A stretch of DNA of 64,000 nucleotides. Origin: Gorillibacterium timonense (lineage in GTDB: Bacteria > Bacillota > Bacilli > Paenibacillales > NBRC-103111). Shown piece after piece: positions 1 to 7,643 of the stretch. The notes beneath the pieces were generated by a model. The model saw nothing but the letters and a program-made list of their open reading frames with translations. It did not search any database and was not told the DNA's origin. The position numbers and the translations under genes are program-made. Position 1 is the first letter of the stretch; each line of letters starts with the position of its first letter. Location: assembly GCF_001457415.1 (NCBI RefSeq), contig NZ_LN881722.1, positions 62,001 to 126,000 on the forward strand. Reading direction: 5' to 3'.

Positions 1-384
1 CTTATTATTGTTTACCGTTTTAATAAATATATGCTTATTTTCCTTACTTCATGATGCGCCCTTCAACCCTTACACGTATTACATTTCTTTATTAATACAT
101 AGCCTATTGGAATAATGGATAAATCTTGCTTCCATCCTACCTTTGTATGGGGAACGCAGTGTAACAATCTGCTATAAGCCAGATTCAAAAGTGATATGAC
201 TGCTCTTCATTTCGAATCATTGTCCGGGTAGCTATGCAATTAAACGTTGATCTAACTTTATTCCCGCCTGATTATGTAGATGGGTGAAGTCCCAAACTAT
301 GCAGCATTCTATCAAAGAATCTATTCAATCTCATTCGGCCAATTGTGGATTTGCTGATCCACGGTTCGCCTTCATAGGTATGAC

Positions 385-424
385 CAGTGAGCGTGTTCTT
401 AAAGGGTATGCTCACTGTTTTTTT
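385..424 (+). terminator. Rho-independent terminator
   Basis: The stem CAGTGAGC (385-392) pairs with GCTCACTG (410-417) and is followed by a run of seven T. No clear gene precedes it in the window. Confidence 0.6.
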
Positions 425-504
425 GTGGGATGTAAGCTATGCATGGAGCCGTGGGAGCAGGGAAACGCATGGTCAAAGCTGAAATGAACGTTGTGCGGCC
501 TTGG

Positions 505-539
505 AGCACCAAAAGGATTGACGATATTTGGTGCTTTTT
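505..539 (+). terminator. Rho-independent terminator
   Basis: AGCACCAAA (505-513) pairs with TTTGGTGCT (527-535) and is followed by T residues. It lies only 80 bases after the terminator at 385, so a short transcript could exist between the two. Confidence 0.6.
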
Positions 540-851
540 GTATTCTGGTGATGAAATAAGTGTTCTTTTTCACTATCAAAATGGGGGCTCAAGCATTTCA
601 AGAATGTCCTGTTATATTTGATGTATTCAAGATAGCCCATTCAGATTGAACAAGTGTCGAAATGAGCTTGGGAAGGACGTTGGTATTATGAGAAAAATTC
701 CAAAATTTAGCAGCTTGTTGCCGGTACGCCATCACGCCAGCGATGGGGGGCAATTGATACTGACATATTCCCAAACCGTGTTCGAACGGCTCAATTCGGG
801 TATAACAATAGAGAGGTGTCAAAATTCCTCCGCAAGGGGGCTGTTTGAATA

Positions 852-1772
852 ATGTCAATCCGTTTAACCGATCAAAGAATCGTCCCACATGTATGGTACG
901 ACAAGGAGGCAAAAGAAGCAGCAGAGTTTTACGCTTCCGTATTCCCGGACTCCAAAATTACGGATGTAACCACCTTACATAACACACCATCCGGCGATAG
1001 CGATGTAGTCTCTTTTGAAATATGGGGGCAGAAGTTTATGGCGATCAGCGCGGGACCCTATTTTAAAATTAATCCGTCTGTGTCTTTCATGGTTAACTTT
1101 GACCCCTCTCGAGAGAAAGATGCGGAAGAGAGATTGAATGAGGTTTGGAGCAAATTATCGGATGGCGGTACAGCGCTAATGCCGCTCGATAAGTACCCGT
1201 TCAGCGAAAGATATGGCTGGATTCAGGACAAGTATGGGTTGACGTGGCAGTTAATTCTAACCAACCCAGAAGGCGAAGTACGCCCTACGATTATACCGTC
1301 GATGTTGTTTGTCGGGGATCGATGCGGCAAAACGGAAGAGGCGATTCATTTTTACCTGTCCGTATTTAAGAACGCCAAGCAGGGACTTACGGCTCGCTAC
1401 CCCAAAGGTATGGAACCCGACAAAGAAGGGACGATCCTATTCGCTGACTTCATGCTTGAAAATCAGTGGTTTGTCGCAATGGACAGCGCGCACGAGCATA
1501 GATTCAGTTTCAACGAGGCCATTTCATTCATGGTGTATTGCGACACACAAGATGAGATTGACTACTACTGGGATAAGCTCTCTGCGGTTTCGGAAGCCGA
1601 GCAATGCGGTTGGCTGAAAGATAAGTATGGGGTGTCCTGGCAGGTTGTGCCCAGAGAGATGGACGAGATGATGAGCAAGGGGACACCGGAGCAGATTGCT
1701 TCCGTAACAAAAGAATTTCTTAACATGAAGAAATTTGATCTTGCGGAATTGAAGGAAGCATACAACAGATGA
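852..1772 (+). CDS. Two-domain VOC (PhnB-like) family protein
   Basis: This 306-residue protein consists of two glyoxalase/bleomycin-resistance (VOC) modules of the PhnB-like type. The first spans about residues 7-140 (starting IVPHVWYDKEAKEAAEFY). The second spans about 145-285 (starting IIPSMLFVGDRCGKTEEAI). Each module shows the family pattern of an AxFY-SVF helix, an FMV-F strand and an end motif DKYG-(L/V)-(T/S)WQ. Proteins of this family are often labelled 3-demethylubiquinone methyltransferase-like, but that activity is unproven and unlikely in a menaquinone-using Firmicute. The purine-rich AAGGGGG upstream is rather far from the ATG. The gene seems to be monocistronic, with a terminator at 1887. 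The true substrate is unknown. Confidence 0.85.
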   Translation: MSIRLTDQRIVPHVWYDKEAKEAAEFYASVFPDSKITDVTTLHNTPSGDSDVVSFEIWGQKFMAISAGPYFKINPSVSFMVNFDPSREKDAEERLNEVWSKLSDGGTALMPLDKYPFSERYGWIQDKYGLTWQLILTNPEGEVRPTIIPSMLFVGDRCGKTEEAIHFYLSVFKNAKQGLTARYPKGMEPDKEGTILFADFMLENQWFVAMDSAHEHRFSFNEAISFMVYCDTQDEIDYYWDKLSAVSEAEQCGWLKDKYGVSWQVVPREMDEMMSKGTPEQIASVTKEFLNMKKFDLAELKEAYNR

Positions 1773-1886
1773 TGGGGTTCGGTCTCCGCGAATTGTGGAG
1801 TTGCCAAGCCATCGTTGATTTGATGGGCCAACATCAATTTGTTGTTTTTTCGAATAGGGATTCACCTCACCGTGGCCCCATCATGT

Positions 1887-1918
1887 AAATCCACAACTGC
1901 AAGAGGTTGTGGATTTTT
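1887..1918 (+). terminator. Terminator of the VOC gene
   Basis: AAATCCACAAC pairs with GTTGTGGATTT across a short loop and is followed by T residues. The stem resembles that of the terminator at 6380. Confidence 0.7.
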
Positions 1919-2039
1919 GCTGTTTCTATCGATATTCTAGACTTAGAAAGTTTGACTGAATGGGTGCAATATCTTTCGAAACAACTAAAAAGCAACTACC
2001 GTTGCTGGAAGTCACCATACACCGAGAGGAGACAATACT

Positions 2040-3482
2040 ATGGGCGTTTCTGCAATCGAGGCTGCACAGATCGTCCCGTCATCCCGGCAGATGGCGTGGC
2101 AGCAGCTGGAGTTTTATGCTTTTATTCATTTTACGGTCAATACCTTTACGGATCGGGAGTGGGGGGACGGGGCAGAGTCTCCTGATTTATTCAATCCGAC
2201 GGAATTAAGTGCATCCCAGTGGGTGGAAGTGTGCAAAAGCGCGGGGATGAAAGGCTTGATTCTGACCTGCAAGCATCATGACGGATTCTGCCTTTGGCCG
2301 AGTCGCTGGACGGATCATTCGGTCGCGAGCAGCCCGTGGCGCGAGGGAAAGGGCGACTTGGTCAAAGAGGTGTCGGACGCTTGCCGGGAGGCTGGACTAA
2401 AATTCGGCATTTATTTGTCGCCCTGGGACCGACACGAATTGAGCTATGGAGATTCGGACAAGTACAACGCTTATTTCATTAATCAGCTTACCGAACTCGT
2501 GACGGGCTATGGGGACTTGTTCTGTGTCTGGTTTGATGGAGCGTGTGGCGAAGGACCGAACGGCAAGAGGCAGGTGTACGATTGGGACGCTTATTACCAC
2601 GTCATCCGATCCCATCAGCCGGGGGCGGTGATCTCCGTGTGCGGCCCGGATGTTCGGTGGTGCGGCAACGAGGCGGGGCATACCCGGAAGGTGGAGTGGA
2701 GCGTCGTGCCTGCGAGCCTTAAGGATAACGAGAAGATTCAAGCTCATTCGCAGCAGGTGGATGACAGCAGCTTTGCCAAGCGAATCGGCTCGGATGAAGA
2801 GGATCTGGGCAGCCGTAGGACCCTGTCCGCGACAGACCGTGTCGTCTGGTATCCCGCCGAAGTCAACACGTCGATTCGCCCCGGCTGGTTTTATCATGAA
2901 CACGAGGACCAGCAGGTGAAATCGGTTCCTCATCTGGTGGACCTATACGAACGGACCGTTGGGGGCAACTCCACCTTCCTGCTCAATCTCCCGCCGGACC
3001 GCCGGGGACTCATTCATGAGAACGATGCCGAAACCATGCGCTCCTTGGGAAAAACATTGAAGCAGATGTACGGACGAAATCTAGCCTTGGGGGCAAAAGC
3101 AACGGCTTCCGCATGCAAGAGCGATGAGCATGAGGGGAGCCGGGCAACGGACGGAGATCCGGGAACCTACTGGCGAACCGAAGAGAATGTGGAAGAGGCA
3201 ACCCTCGAAATCGAGTTGGGGACCATACAGACCTTTGATCGTATCGTTCTTCAGGAAGCGATTATTCAGGGCCAACGAATCGAGAAGTTCCATATGGAGA
3301 GGCTTCACCAGGGACAGTGGCAGGTATTCTATGAAGGGGAGATCGTGGGATATAAGAAAATTTGCCGCTTCGACCCCATTGAAACAGACCGTATCCGCAT
3401 CTGCGTAACTCAATCCCGCTGGTATCCGACCTTGCAGGCGGTTCAAGTGTACTGCACCGGAGCAAAGGAACTTCATATCTAG
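2040..3482 (+). CDS. Alpha-L-fucosidase-like GH29 enzyme with a C-terminal carbohydrate-binding domain
   Basis: This 480-residue protein has the GH29 fold. The N-terminal (beta/alpha)8 part (about 1-340) shows FYAFIHF (His30), TCKHHDGFCLWPS (His79-His80), GIYLSPWDRH, and VWFDGACGEG. Asp166 in the last motif is at the expected position of the catalytic nucleophile. Residues 350-475 look like an F5/8 type C (CBM32-like) galactose-binding domain. No signal peptide is visible, so it is probably cytoplasmic and acts on imported fucosides. The GAGAGGAGAC ribosome site supports the ATG at 2040. No transporter is adjacent. The family is known for alpha-L-fucosidases, but the fucose specificity is inferred. 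Confidence 0.88.
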   Translation: MGVSAIEAAQIVPSSRQMAWQQLEFYAFIHFTVNTFTDREWGDGAESPDLFNPTELSASQWVEVCKSAGMKGLILTCKHHDGFCLWPSRWTDHSVASSPWREGKGDLVKEVSDACREAGLKFGIYLSPWDRHELSYGDSDKYNAYFINQLTELVTGYGDLFCVWFDGACGEGPNGKRQVYDWDAYYHVIRSHQPGAVISVCGPDVRWCGNEAGHTRKVEWSVVPASLKDNEKIQAHSQQVDDSSFAKRIGSDEEDLGSRRTLSATDRVVWYPAEVNTSIRPGWFYHEHEDQQVKSVPHLVDLYERTVGGNSTFLLNLPPDRRGLIHENDAETMRSLGKTLKQMYGRNLALGAKATASACKSDEHEGSRATDGDPGTYWRTEENVEEATLEIELGTIQTFDRIVLQEAIIQGQRIEKFHMERLHQGQWQVFYEGEIVGYKKICRFDPIETDRIRICVTQSRWYPTLQAVQVYCTGAKELHI

Positions 3483-3783
3483 GTCGGATACAGGGAGGGA
3501 GATACAAACGATCTATATTCCTGCGGGCAAGGTGGATTTTGGCTCCGATCACGGCGTCAATCGGTATGAGAAGTGAAAGCGACCTCGTGATGAGGTTGCT
3601 TTTTTTTGGATAAGCTGCACATTCCATTTTATCGATTTATTACATGCGGACCCCGTCGTGTGGATGCGCAGCGGCTTCAACCGGTATGAGAAGTGGTACG
3701 ATAACCGCGGTTCTTGAGTTGACAGCGTACTTGGCGGACGCAGCTTTGTAGGCATTCTAATGACGAGTGCTTATGACTTGGAG
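3483..3783 (+). other. Intergenic region with an 18-bp imperfect direct repeat
   Basis: After the fucosidase comes a terminator and then about 170 bases with no gene. An 18-base sequence ending GGTATGAGAAGTG occurs at 3558-3575 and again at 3678-3695 with one mismatch. Both copies would read NRYEK in the same relative frame, so they may be remnants of duplicated coding DNA, but no protein family is recognisable. Confidence 0.45.
3576..3608 (+). terminator. Terminator of the GH29 gene
   Basis: AAAGCGACCTC pairs with GAGGTTGCTTT (one G-U pair) around a five-base loop and is followed by a run of T. Confidence 0.75.
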
Positions 3784-3828
3784 TTGCCACAGGGGACGAT
3801 CTGTGATCTAATAGTAATAATTACGAAT
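3784..3828 (+). promoter_or_regulatory. Promoter overlapped by a candidate Zur operator
   Basis: A sigma-A type promoter is visible: -35 TTGCCA (3784-3789), a 17-base spacer and -10 TCTAAT (3807-3812). A 9-1-9 inverted repeat at 3810-3828 contains TAGTAATAATTACGA. It differs at one position from the Bacillus Zur core TCGTAATnATTACGA. It covers the end of the -10 box and the expected transcription start, which is where a repressor should bind. The ribosome site AAGGAGG (3829-3835) follows directly. The downstream genes are COG0523 GTPases, classic Zur targets, so sequence and context agree. Confidence 0.78.
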
Positions 3829-3843
3829 AAGGAGGCGGGACAT

Positions 3844-5091
3844 ATGAAGAACGAACACATGAAAGAAGAACGCATGAAGGAAGATCGTATTCCCGTAACC
3901 GTGCTGTGCGGTTACCTCGGCTCTGGCAAAACGACGCTGCTCAACCATGTGCTGAACAATCGCGAAGGCTTGCGGGTGGCCGTGATCGTTAATGATATGA
4001 GTGAAGTGAATGTCGATGCGGCTCTTGTCCGCTCCGGGTCTAACCTTTCACGGACCGAAGAAAAGCTCGTCCAGCTCTCCAACGGCTGCATCTGCTGCAC
4101 CCTGCGCGCTGACTTGCTTGAAGAAGTGAAGCAATTGGCTGAGCAGAAGCGATTCGACTATATCTTGATCGAATCTACTGGGATTGCCGAACCGCTGCCT
4201 ATTGCCCAGACGTTCTCGTACCGGGATGAAACGGGCCAGATCGACCTGACCGATTATTGCCGGCTCGACTGCATGGTAACGGTAGTGGATGCTTATAGCT
4301 TCTGGCAAGATTTTTCCTCCGGGGAAAGCTTGCTGGAAAGGTCTCAGGCAACCAGCGAAAACGACACTCGCGATGTAGTCGATCTGCTGATCGACCAGAT
4401 CGAATTTTGCGATGTTCTGGTGTTGAACAAATGCGACCGCCTGTCGGAACAGGAGCTGCTGGAGCTGGAGGCTGTACTCCGGGCGCTGCAGCCGCGGGCC
4501 AAGCTGGTTCGCAGTGTGTACGGAAAAATCGATCCCCAGGAGATTCTTCACACCGATTTGTTTGATTTCGAGACAGCCAGCACATCGGCGGGCTGGATGC
4601 GTGAATTGGAGAACGAGCATGTTCCGGAGACCGAGGAGTATGGTATCGGGTCCTTCGTCTATCGGCGCAGACGGCCGTTTCATCCCGAGAGGTTGTATCA
4701 CTTCTTTGAGGACTGGCCCGAAGAGGTCGTTCGCTCCAAAGGCTATTTGTGGATTGCGACGCGGACTGACATCGCAGCGTCCATCGGCCAGGCAGGACCA
4801 TCGATTCAATTCGGGCCAGCAGGCTACTGGGTAGCCTCCCTCTCTTCTCCCGAGAGGGAAGAGGTGCTTCGGGATAATCCGGAGGTTCTGGAAAATTGGG
4901 ACTCCCGTTGGGGAGACCGCATTACCGAGTGGGTGCTCATCGGTATCCAACTGGATCGCGAGGGGATCACTGCTGAACTGGATAAGTGTTTGCTTACAAA
5001 TGCCGAGATGATGGAGGACTGGAGCTCCTTTGCCGATCCGCTGCCTGCTTGGCCGAATCTTGAATCGGCGAAGGAGGAGATCGGCAAATGA
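3844..5091 (+). CDS. COG0523 (G3E family) GTPase, YciC/ZagA-like zinc metallochaperone
   Basis: This 415-residue P-loop GTPase belongs to the CobW/COG0523 group. It has a Walker A motif GYLGSGKTT (about residue 23), the metal-binding signature CICC in NGCICCTLRADL, the G3 region ESTGIAEP, an NKCD base-recognition motif and a CobW_C domain at the C terminus (from about 280). The family delivers zinc to client enzymes when zinc is scarce. The start is placed at the ATG at 3844, eight bases after AAGGAGG; an upstream in-frame ATG at 3760 lies before the promoter. Repression by Zur is predicted. The gene overlaps the next GTPase gene by ATGA. Confidence 0.88.
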   Translation: MKNEHMKEERMKEDRIPVTVLCGYLGSGKTTLLNHVLNNREGLRVAVIVNDMSEVNVDAALVRSGSNLSRTEEKLVQLSNGCICCTLRADLLEEVKQLAEQKRFDYILIESTGIAEPLPIAQTFSYRDETGQIDLTDYCRLDCMVTVVDAYSFWQDFSSGESLLERSQATSENDTRDVVDLLIDQIEFCDVLVLNKCDRLSEQELLELEAVLRALQPRAKLVRSVYGKIDPQEILHTDLFDFETASTSAGWMRELENEHVPETEEYGIGSFVYRRRRPFHPERLYHFFEDWPEEVVRSKGYLWIATRTDIAASIGQAGPSIQFGPAGYWVASLSSPEREEVLRDNPEVLENWDSRWGDRITEWVLIGIQLDREGITAELDKCLLTNAEMMEDWSSFADPLPAWPNLESAKEEIGK

Positions 5092-6149
5092 CGGAACATA
5101 GCCTCGATATGAGCGCCCCCGTCCCCATTATGGTCCTGTCGGGATTCCTCGGCAGTGGCAAGACAACACTGTTGACCCGCATGCTGGAGGAAACGAAAGC
5201 CGCAGGGCTGAAGCCCGCTGTCATCATGAACGAGATCGGAGAGATCAGCTTGGACGGAGCCATGGTCCAAGCTGAGGTGCCCATGACAGAGATCATGGAT
5301 GGCTGTATCTGCTGCAGCGTACGTGGAGAGTTGGCGCTGGCGATCAAATTGCTTATTGAGGAGCATGCGCCAGATATCGTCATTGTTGAAGCAACCGGTT
5401 TAGCCAACCCGGTAGAGATTATCGAGTCCATAACCGATACTTCGCTGATCATGAACACGGAGTTGCGCAGCATAGTCACGGTCATTGGCGCGGATCACTT
5501 CTTCGCCATGATGGGAGGCAGCGGAGCTAAAAAGGCTTCCCGCGCCACGCTGGCGCTTCTGGAGGATCAAGTACGAGTGGCCAACCGTTTGATTCTGAAC
5601 AAGACCGATTTGCTATATCCCGATCAGCTCTTCCTCGTTCATGAGCAAATCCGCTTGTGGAATGAAAGTGCCCAGGTTTTCCAGACGAGCTATGCCGAGA
5701 TTTCCATTGATGAACTGATCGATAGGGGAGCGGAAGCGCCTAATTGGGAGGAGGAAAAGGTCATCGCGGGGGACCAAGGTGACGATGATACCTGTCTTAG
5801 GCATCCGCATCACGACCATGTTACGGTCTTTACTCATAAGCTGAGCGGCCCGATTAAACGGAGCCATTTTCAGCGCTTTATCGCCGAATTGCCTGCCGAA
5901 GTCTATCGTTCCAAGGGACTCGTCACCTTTGAAGGCAAAGAAGAGGAGCGGCAGCTATTCCAGTATTCCTATCGCGAGGTATCCTTGACCAAATTGCTTC
6001 CTCGCAAATCGATTCCGGATGTGCTGGTCGTGATGGGCGAGGGGATCTCTCGCACGAAGCTGGCTCAAATGATGCTTCAGCTTGAAGGAAATCTTCCGAG
6101 GACGGTAAGGACGGGTAAAATCATGAGGGAAAATCTGCCTCATTCCTGA
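5088..6149 (+). CDS. Second COG0523 (G3E family) GTPase
   Basis: This 353-residue paralogue of the preceding gene carries SGFLGSGKTT near the N terminus, DGCICCSVRGEL with the CxCC metal motif, EATGLANP and the nucleotide-recognition motif NKTD. A His-rich stretch (HPHHDH, about residue 241) precedes the CobW_C domain. Such His clusters are typical of metal-binding members. Its ATG overlaps the stop of the upstream GTPase (ATGA), so the two are translationally coupled and share the Zur-type promoter. The two proteins differ throughout, which argues against a recent duplication and for distinct client proteins. The exact partner is unknown. Confidence 0.87.
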   Translation: MTEHSLDMSAPVPIMVLSGFLGSGKTTLLTRMLEETKAAGLKPAVIMNEIGEISLDGAMVQAEVPMTEIMDGCICCSVRGELALAIKLLIEEHAPDIVIVEATGLANPVEIIESITDTSLIMNTELRSIVTVIGADHFFAMMGGSGAKKASRATLALLEDQVRVANRLILNKTDLLYPDQLFLVHEQIRLWNESAQVFQTSYAEISIDELIDRGAEAPNWEEEKVIAGDQGDDDTCLRHPHHDHVTVFTHKLSGPIKRSHFQRFIAELPAEVYRSKGLVTFEGKEEERQLFQYSYREVSLTKLLPRKSIPDVLVVMGEGISRTKLAQMMLQLEGNLPRTVRTGKIMRENLPHS

Positions 6150-6154
6150 ATCAG

Positions 6155-6290
6155 AAAACGGGTTATCGCGATCGTAAGCTGCTGGAGAAGATGGGACTGA
6201 TCGTCAAGCAGCGGCTGGACAGGCAGTCACTACCAGCTCTTCCGAGAAGACGATCACCTACAGGCGATATGACTTAAATGCGGCCAATGC
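6155..6290 (+). pseudogene. Possible decayed coding remnant
   Basis: Directly after the GTPase stop, one frame reads TGYRDRKLLEKMGLIVKQRL. A shift of frame then gives HYQLFREDDHL before a stop. The first part looks like helical regulator or enzyme sequence, and the join suggests a frameshifted tail of a lost gene. The family is not recognisable and the length is short, so this is a weak call. Confidence 0.25.
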
Positions 6291-6379
6291 TGGGGCGTTC
6301 GACCGACTGAGCGTTCGTCATAGAGCCGTGCTCGCCTCAAGGGAACCGGGTCGTGATTAGGCCTCTTCCTCACCTCCAT

Positions 6380-6412
6380 AAAAAACCACAACTCCCAGAG
6401 TTGTGGTTTTTT
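6380..6412 (+). terminator. Terminator of the GTPase operon
   Basis: AAAAACCACAACT pairs with AGTTGTGGTTTTT around a CCC-containing loop. It is roughly symmetrical and could act on both strands. Confidence 0.75.
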
Positions 6413-6525
6413 ATGCGTTACTCATGATGAGCTTGCCATTATGGGCAAATCACCCGTCTCATGCTATTCGACCTTTTCATCGGTTTGCACCCACGCTCTA
6501 GTCGATATATCGTAATTAACTCAAA

Positions 6526-6553
6526 TTCAAATGAATATTTCTGGTAAGATAAT
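6526..6553 (+). promoter_or_regulatory. Possible promoter of the Rgg-type gene
   Basis: TTCAAA (6526-6531) and GATAAT (6548-6553) are separated by 16 bases. The arms CAAATTC (6522-6528) and GAATTTG (6565-6571) form an inverted repeat flanking the region, which could be an autoregulatory site. This is a weak prediction. Confidence 0.3.
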
Positions 6554-6584
6554 GTCATATATGAGAATTTGAAAGGAAAACACT

Positions 6585-7454
6585 ATGGAAAACAATAATA
6601 TCGGAAAAATTTTCAGGAAAATTCGGTTGGGGAGACAAATGTCATTAAAAGAGGTTTCAGGTCAGTCCTTATCGTTATCTTTTATTTCAAAATTTGAAAG
6701 AGGGGAAACGGAAATCTCTTTATCGAGATTTCTACTTCTGCTCGATCAGCTGAACGTGAACATTGATGAATTTGTTAAGATCCATCAAGTAGAGAATCCA
6801 AGCGAAGTTGATATATTGATGCGTGAAACAGCCAATGCATTTTTCAATAATAATGTGCAAATGTTAAAAAAAATCGAAGAGAATGAATTAATGAAGTGGG
6901 AAAAAACAGCTAAGAAGCAATACTACTATAATTCTATAATGGTTGCTGCATTTGCTTCTGAGGTTTCTGGAGAGAAATTGAGTAAATCCAAAACACAAGA
7001 TCTATCGGACTATCTATTTGGCGTTGAATATTGGGGGAAGTACGAACTGATGATTTACGGAAATTCAATAGGGGTTCTTCCAATAAAAACGACTGTATTA
7101 TTAACGAATGAACTTATCAATAGAACGATACTATTTGGCACAGTAGAAGAAAACTATAGAGCCAGGATAGGATTACTAATAAATTCCATTCACGCATGTT
7201 TACTACATAATGATCTAATCAATGCAGAGCGATTCTTAGGAGTTATAAGAGAAATGAAGCTAGGCGATCTACTACTCTATGAAAAATGTGAGTACAAATT
7301 TGCTTATGGAATTTACTTAATTAAATGTGGAGATATAAGCATCGGAAAACAGAATGCACAGGATGCACTGCAAGTTCTAAGGGTATTGAATTCAACTAAT
7401 TTGCTAATGGCTCGTGAGGAAATTCTTAAAAACGCATTGAGTTCTCATATATGA
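6585..7454 (+). CDS. Rgg/GadR/MutR family transcriptional regulator
   Basis: This 289-residue protein has an N-terminal XRE helix-turn-helix (about 8-62, with GQSLSLSFISKFERGETEIS) followed by an all-helical TPR-like domain, the layout of Rgg-type regulators. In streptococci such proteins bind short exported peptides that are re-imported as pheromones. The gene is markedly AT-rich compared with its neighbours, suggesting horizontal acquisition together with the ABC transporter at 7644. A ribosome site (GAAAGGAAAA) precedes the ATG. A terminator directly follows the stop. The peptide-binding role is inferred from family and context. Confidence 0.8.
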   Translation: MENNNIGKIFRKIRLGRQMSLKEVSGQSLSLSFISKFERGETEISLSRFLLLLDQLNVNIDEFVKIHQVENPSEVDILMRETANAFFNNNVQMLKKIEENELMKWEKTAKKQYYYNSIMVAAFASEVSGEKLSKSKTQDLSDYLFGVEYWGKYELMIYGNSIGVLPIKTTVLLTNELINRTILFGTVEENYRARIGLLINSIHACLLHNDLINAERFLGVIREMKLGDLLLYEKCEYKFAYGIYLIKCGDISIGKQNAQDALQVLRVLNSTNLLMAREEILKNALSSHI

Positions 7455-7492
7455 CAAGTTTTATAAAATGGATTGAAGCTCCTATAAGATGA
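7451..7492 (+). CDS. Possible 13-residue leader peptide overlapping the Rgg stop
   Basis: An ATG overlaps the stop of the regulator gene (ATGA) and opens a frame encoding MTSFIKWIEAPIR. Its stop codon lies exactly at the foot of the hairpin at 7492. Translation could start by reinitiation after the regulator gene, since no separate Shine-Dalgarno is seen. It could be a leader peptide that influences the hairpin, a short signalling peptide, or chance. Conservation would decide. Confidence 0.22.
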   Translation: MTSFIKWIEAPIR

Positions 7493-7536
7493 TGACATGA
7501 GAGATGAACCCCATCTGATCGTGTCATTATTTTTTT
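7492..7536 (+). terminator. Terminator or attenuator between the regulator and the ABC gene
   Basis: ATGACATGA (from 7492) pairs with the TGTCAT arm ending at 7527. AGATG pairs with CATCT inside it, with a small internal loop. A run of T (7531-7536) follows. The structure lies between the Rgg gene and the downstream reading frames, so it either ends the regulator message or attenuates read-through into the transporter. Confidence 0.6.
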
Positions 7537-7553
7537 GGAGGGGAGGACGAGAT

Positions 7554-7625
7554 TTGGTTTGTTCTAGAATAGCTTGGCCCTCTTTTCTTTGGGATCGAGA
7601 ACATGGAGCTAACGACATTGGATGA
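7554..7625 (+). CDS. Possible 23-residue peptide ORF before the ABC transporter
   Basis: A strong ribosome site GGAGGGGAGG (7537-7546) is followed seven bases later by a TTG codon opening a 23-codon frame (MVCSRIAWPSFLWDREHGANDIG). The site follows the T run of the terminator immediately and no other start uses it. In an Rgg plus ABC exporter context a small exported peptide would fit. The sequence does not match a known pheromone or bacteriocin class that I recognise, and the start is non-ATG. Confidence 0.28.
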   Translation: MVCSRIAWPSFLWDREHGANDIG

Positions 7626-7643
7626 ATAAAGGGGAGATTTGGG

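Larger units (their letters stand above)
1..851. other. Long region without a convincing gene
   Basis: This stretch carries no open frame that resembles a known protein. The short frames in it (60 to 104 codons) lack good ribosome sites and overlap each other on both strands. It does contain two good rho-independent terminators (385-424 and 505-539). At least one transcript therefore probably ends here, possibly a small RNA or the tail of a decayed gene lying to the left. The last 200 bases are the likely promoter and leader region of the VOC gene at 852. Confidence 0.5.
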
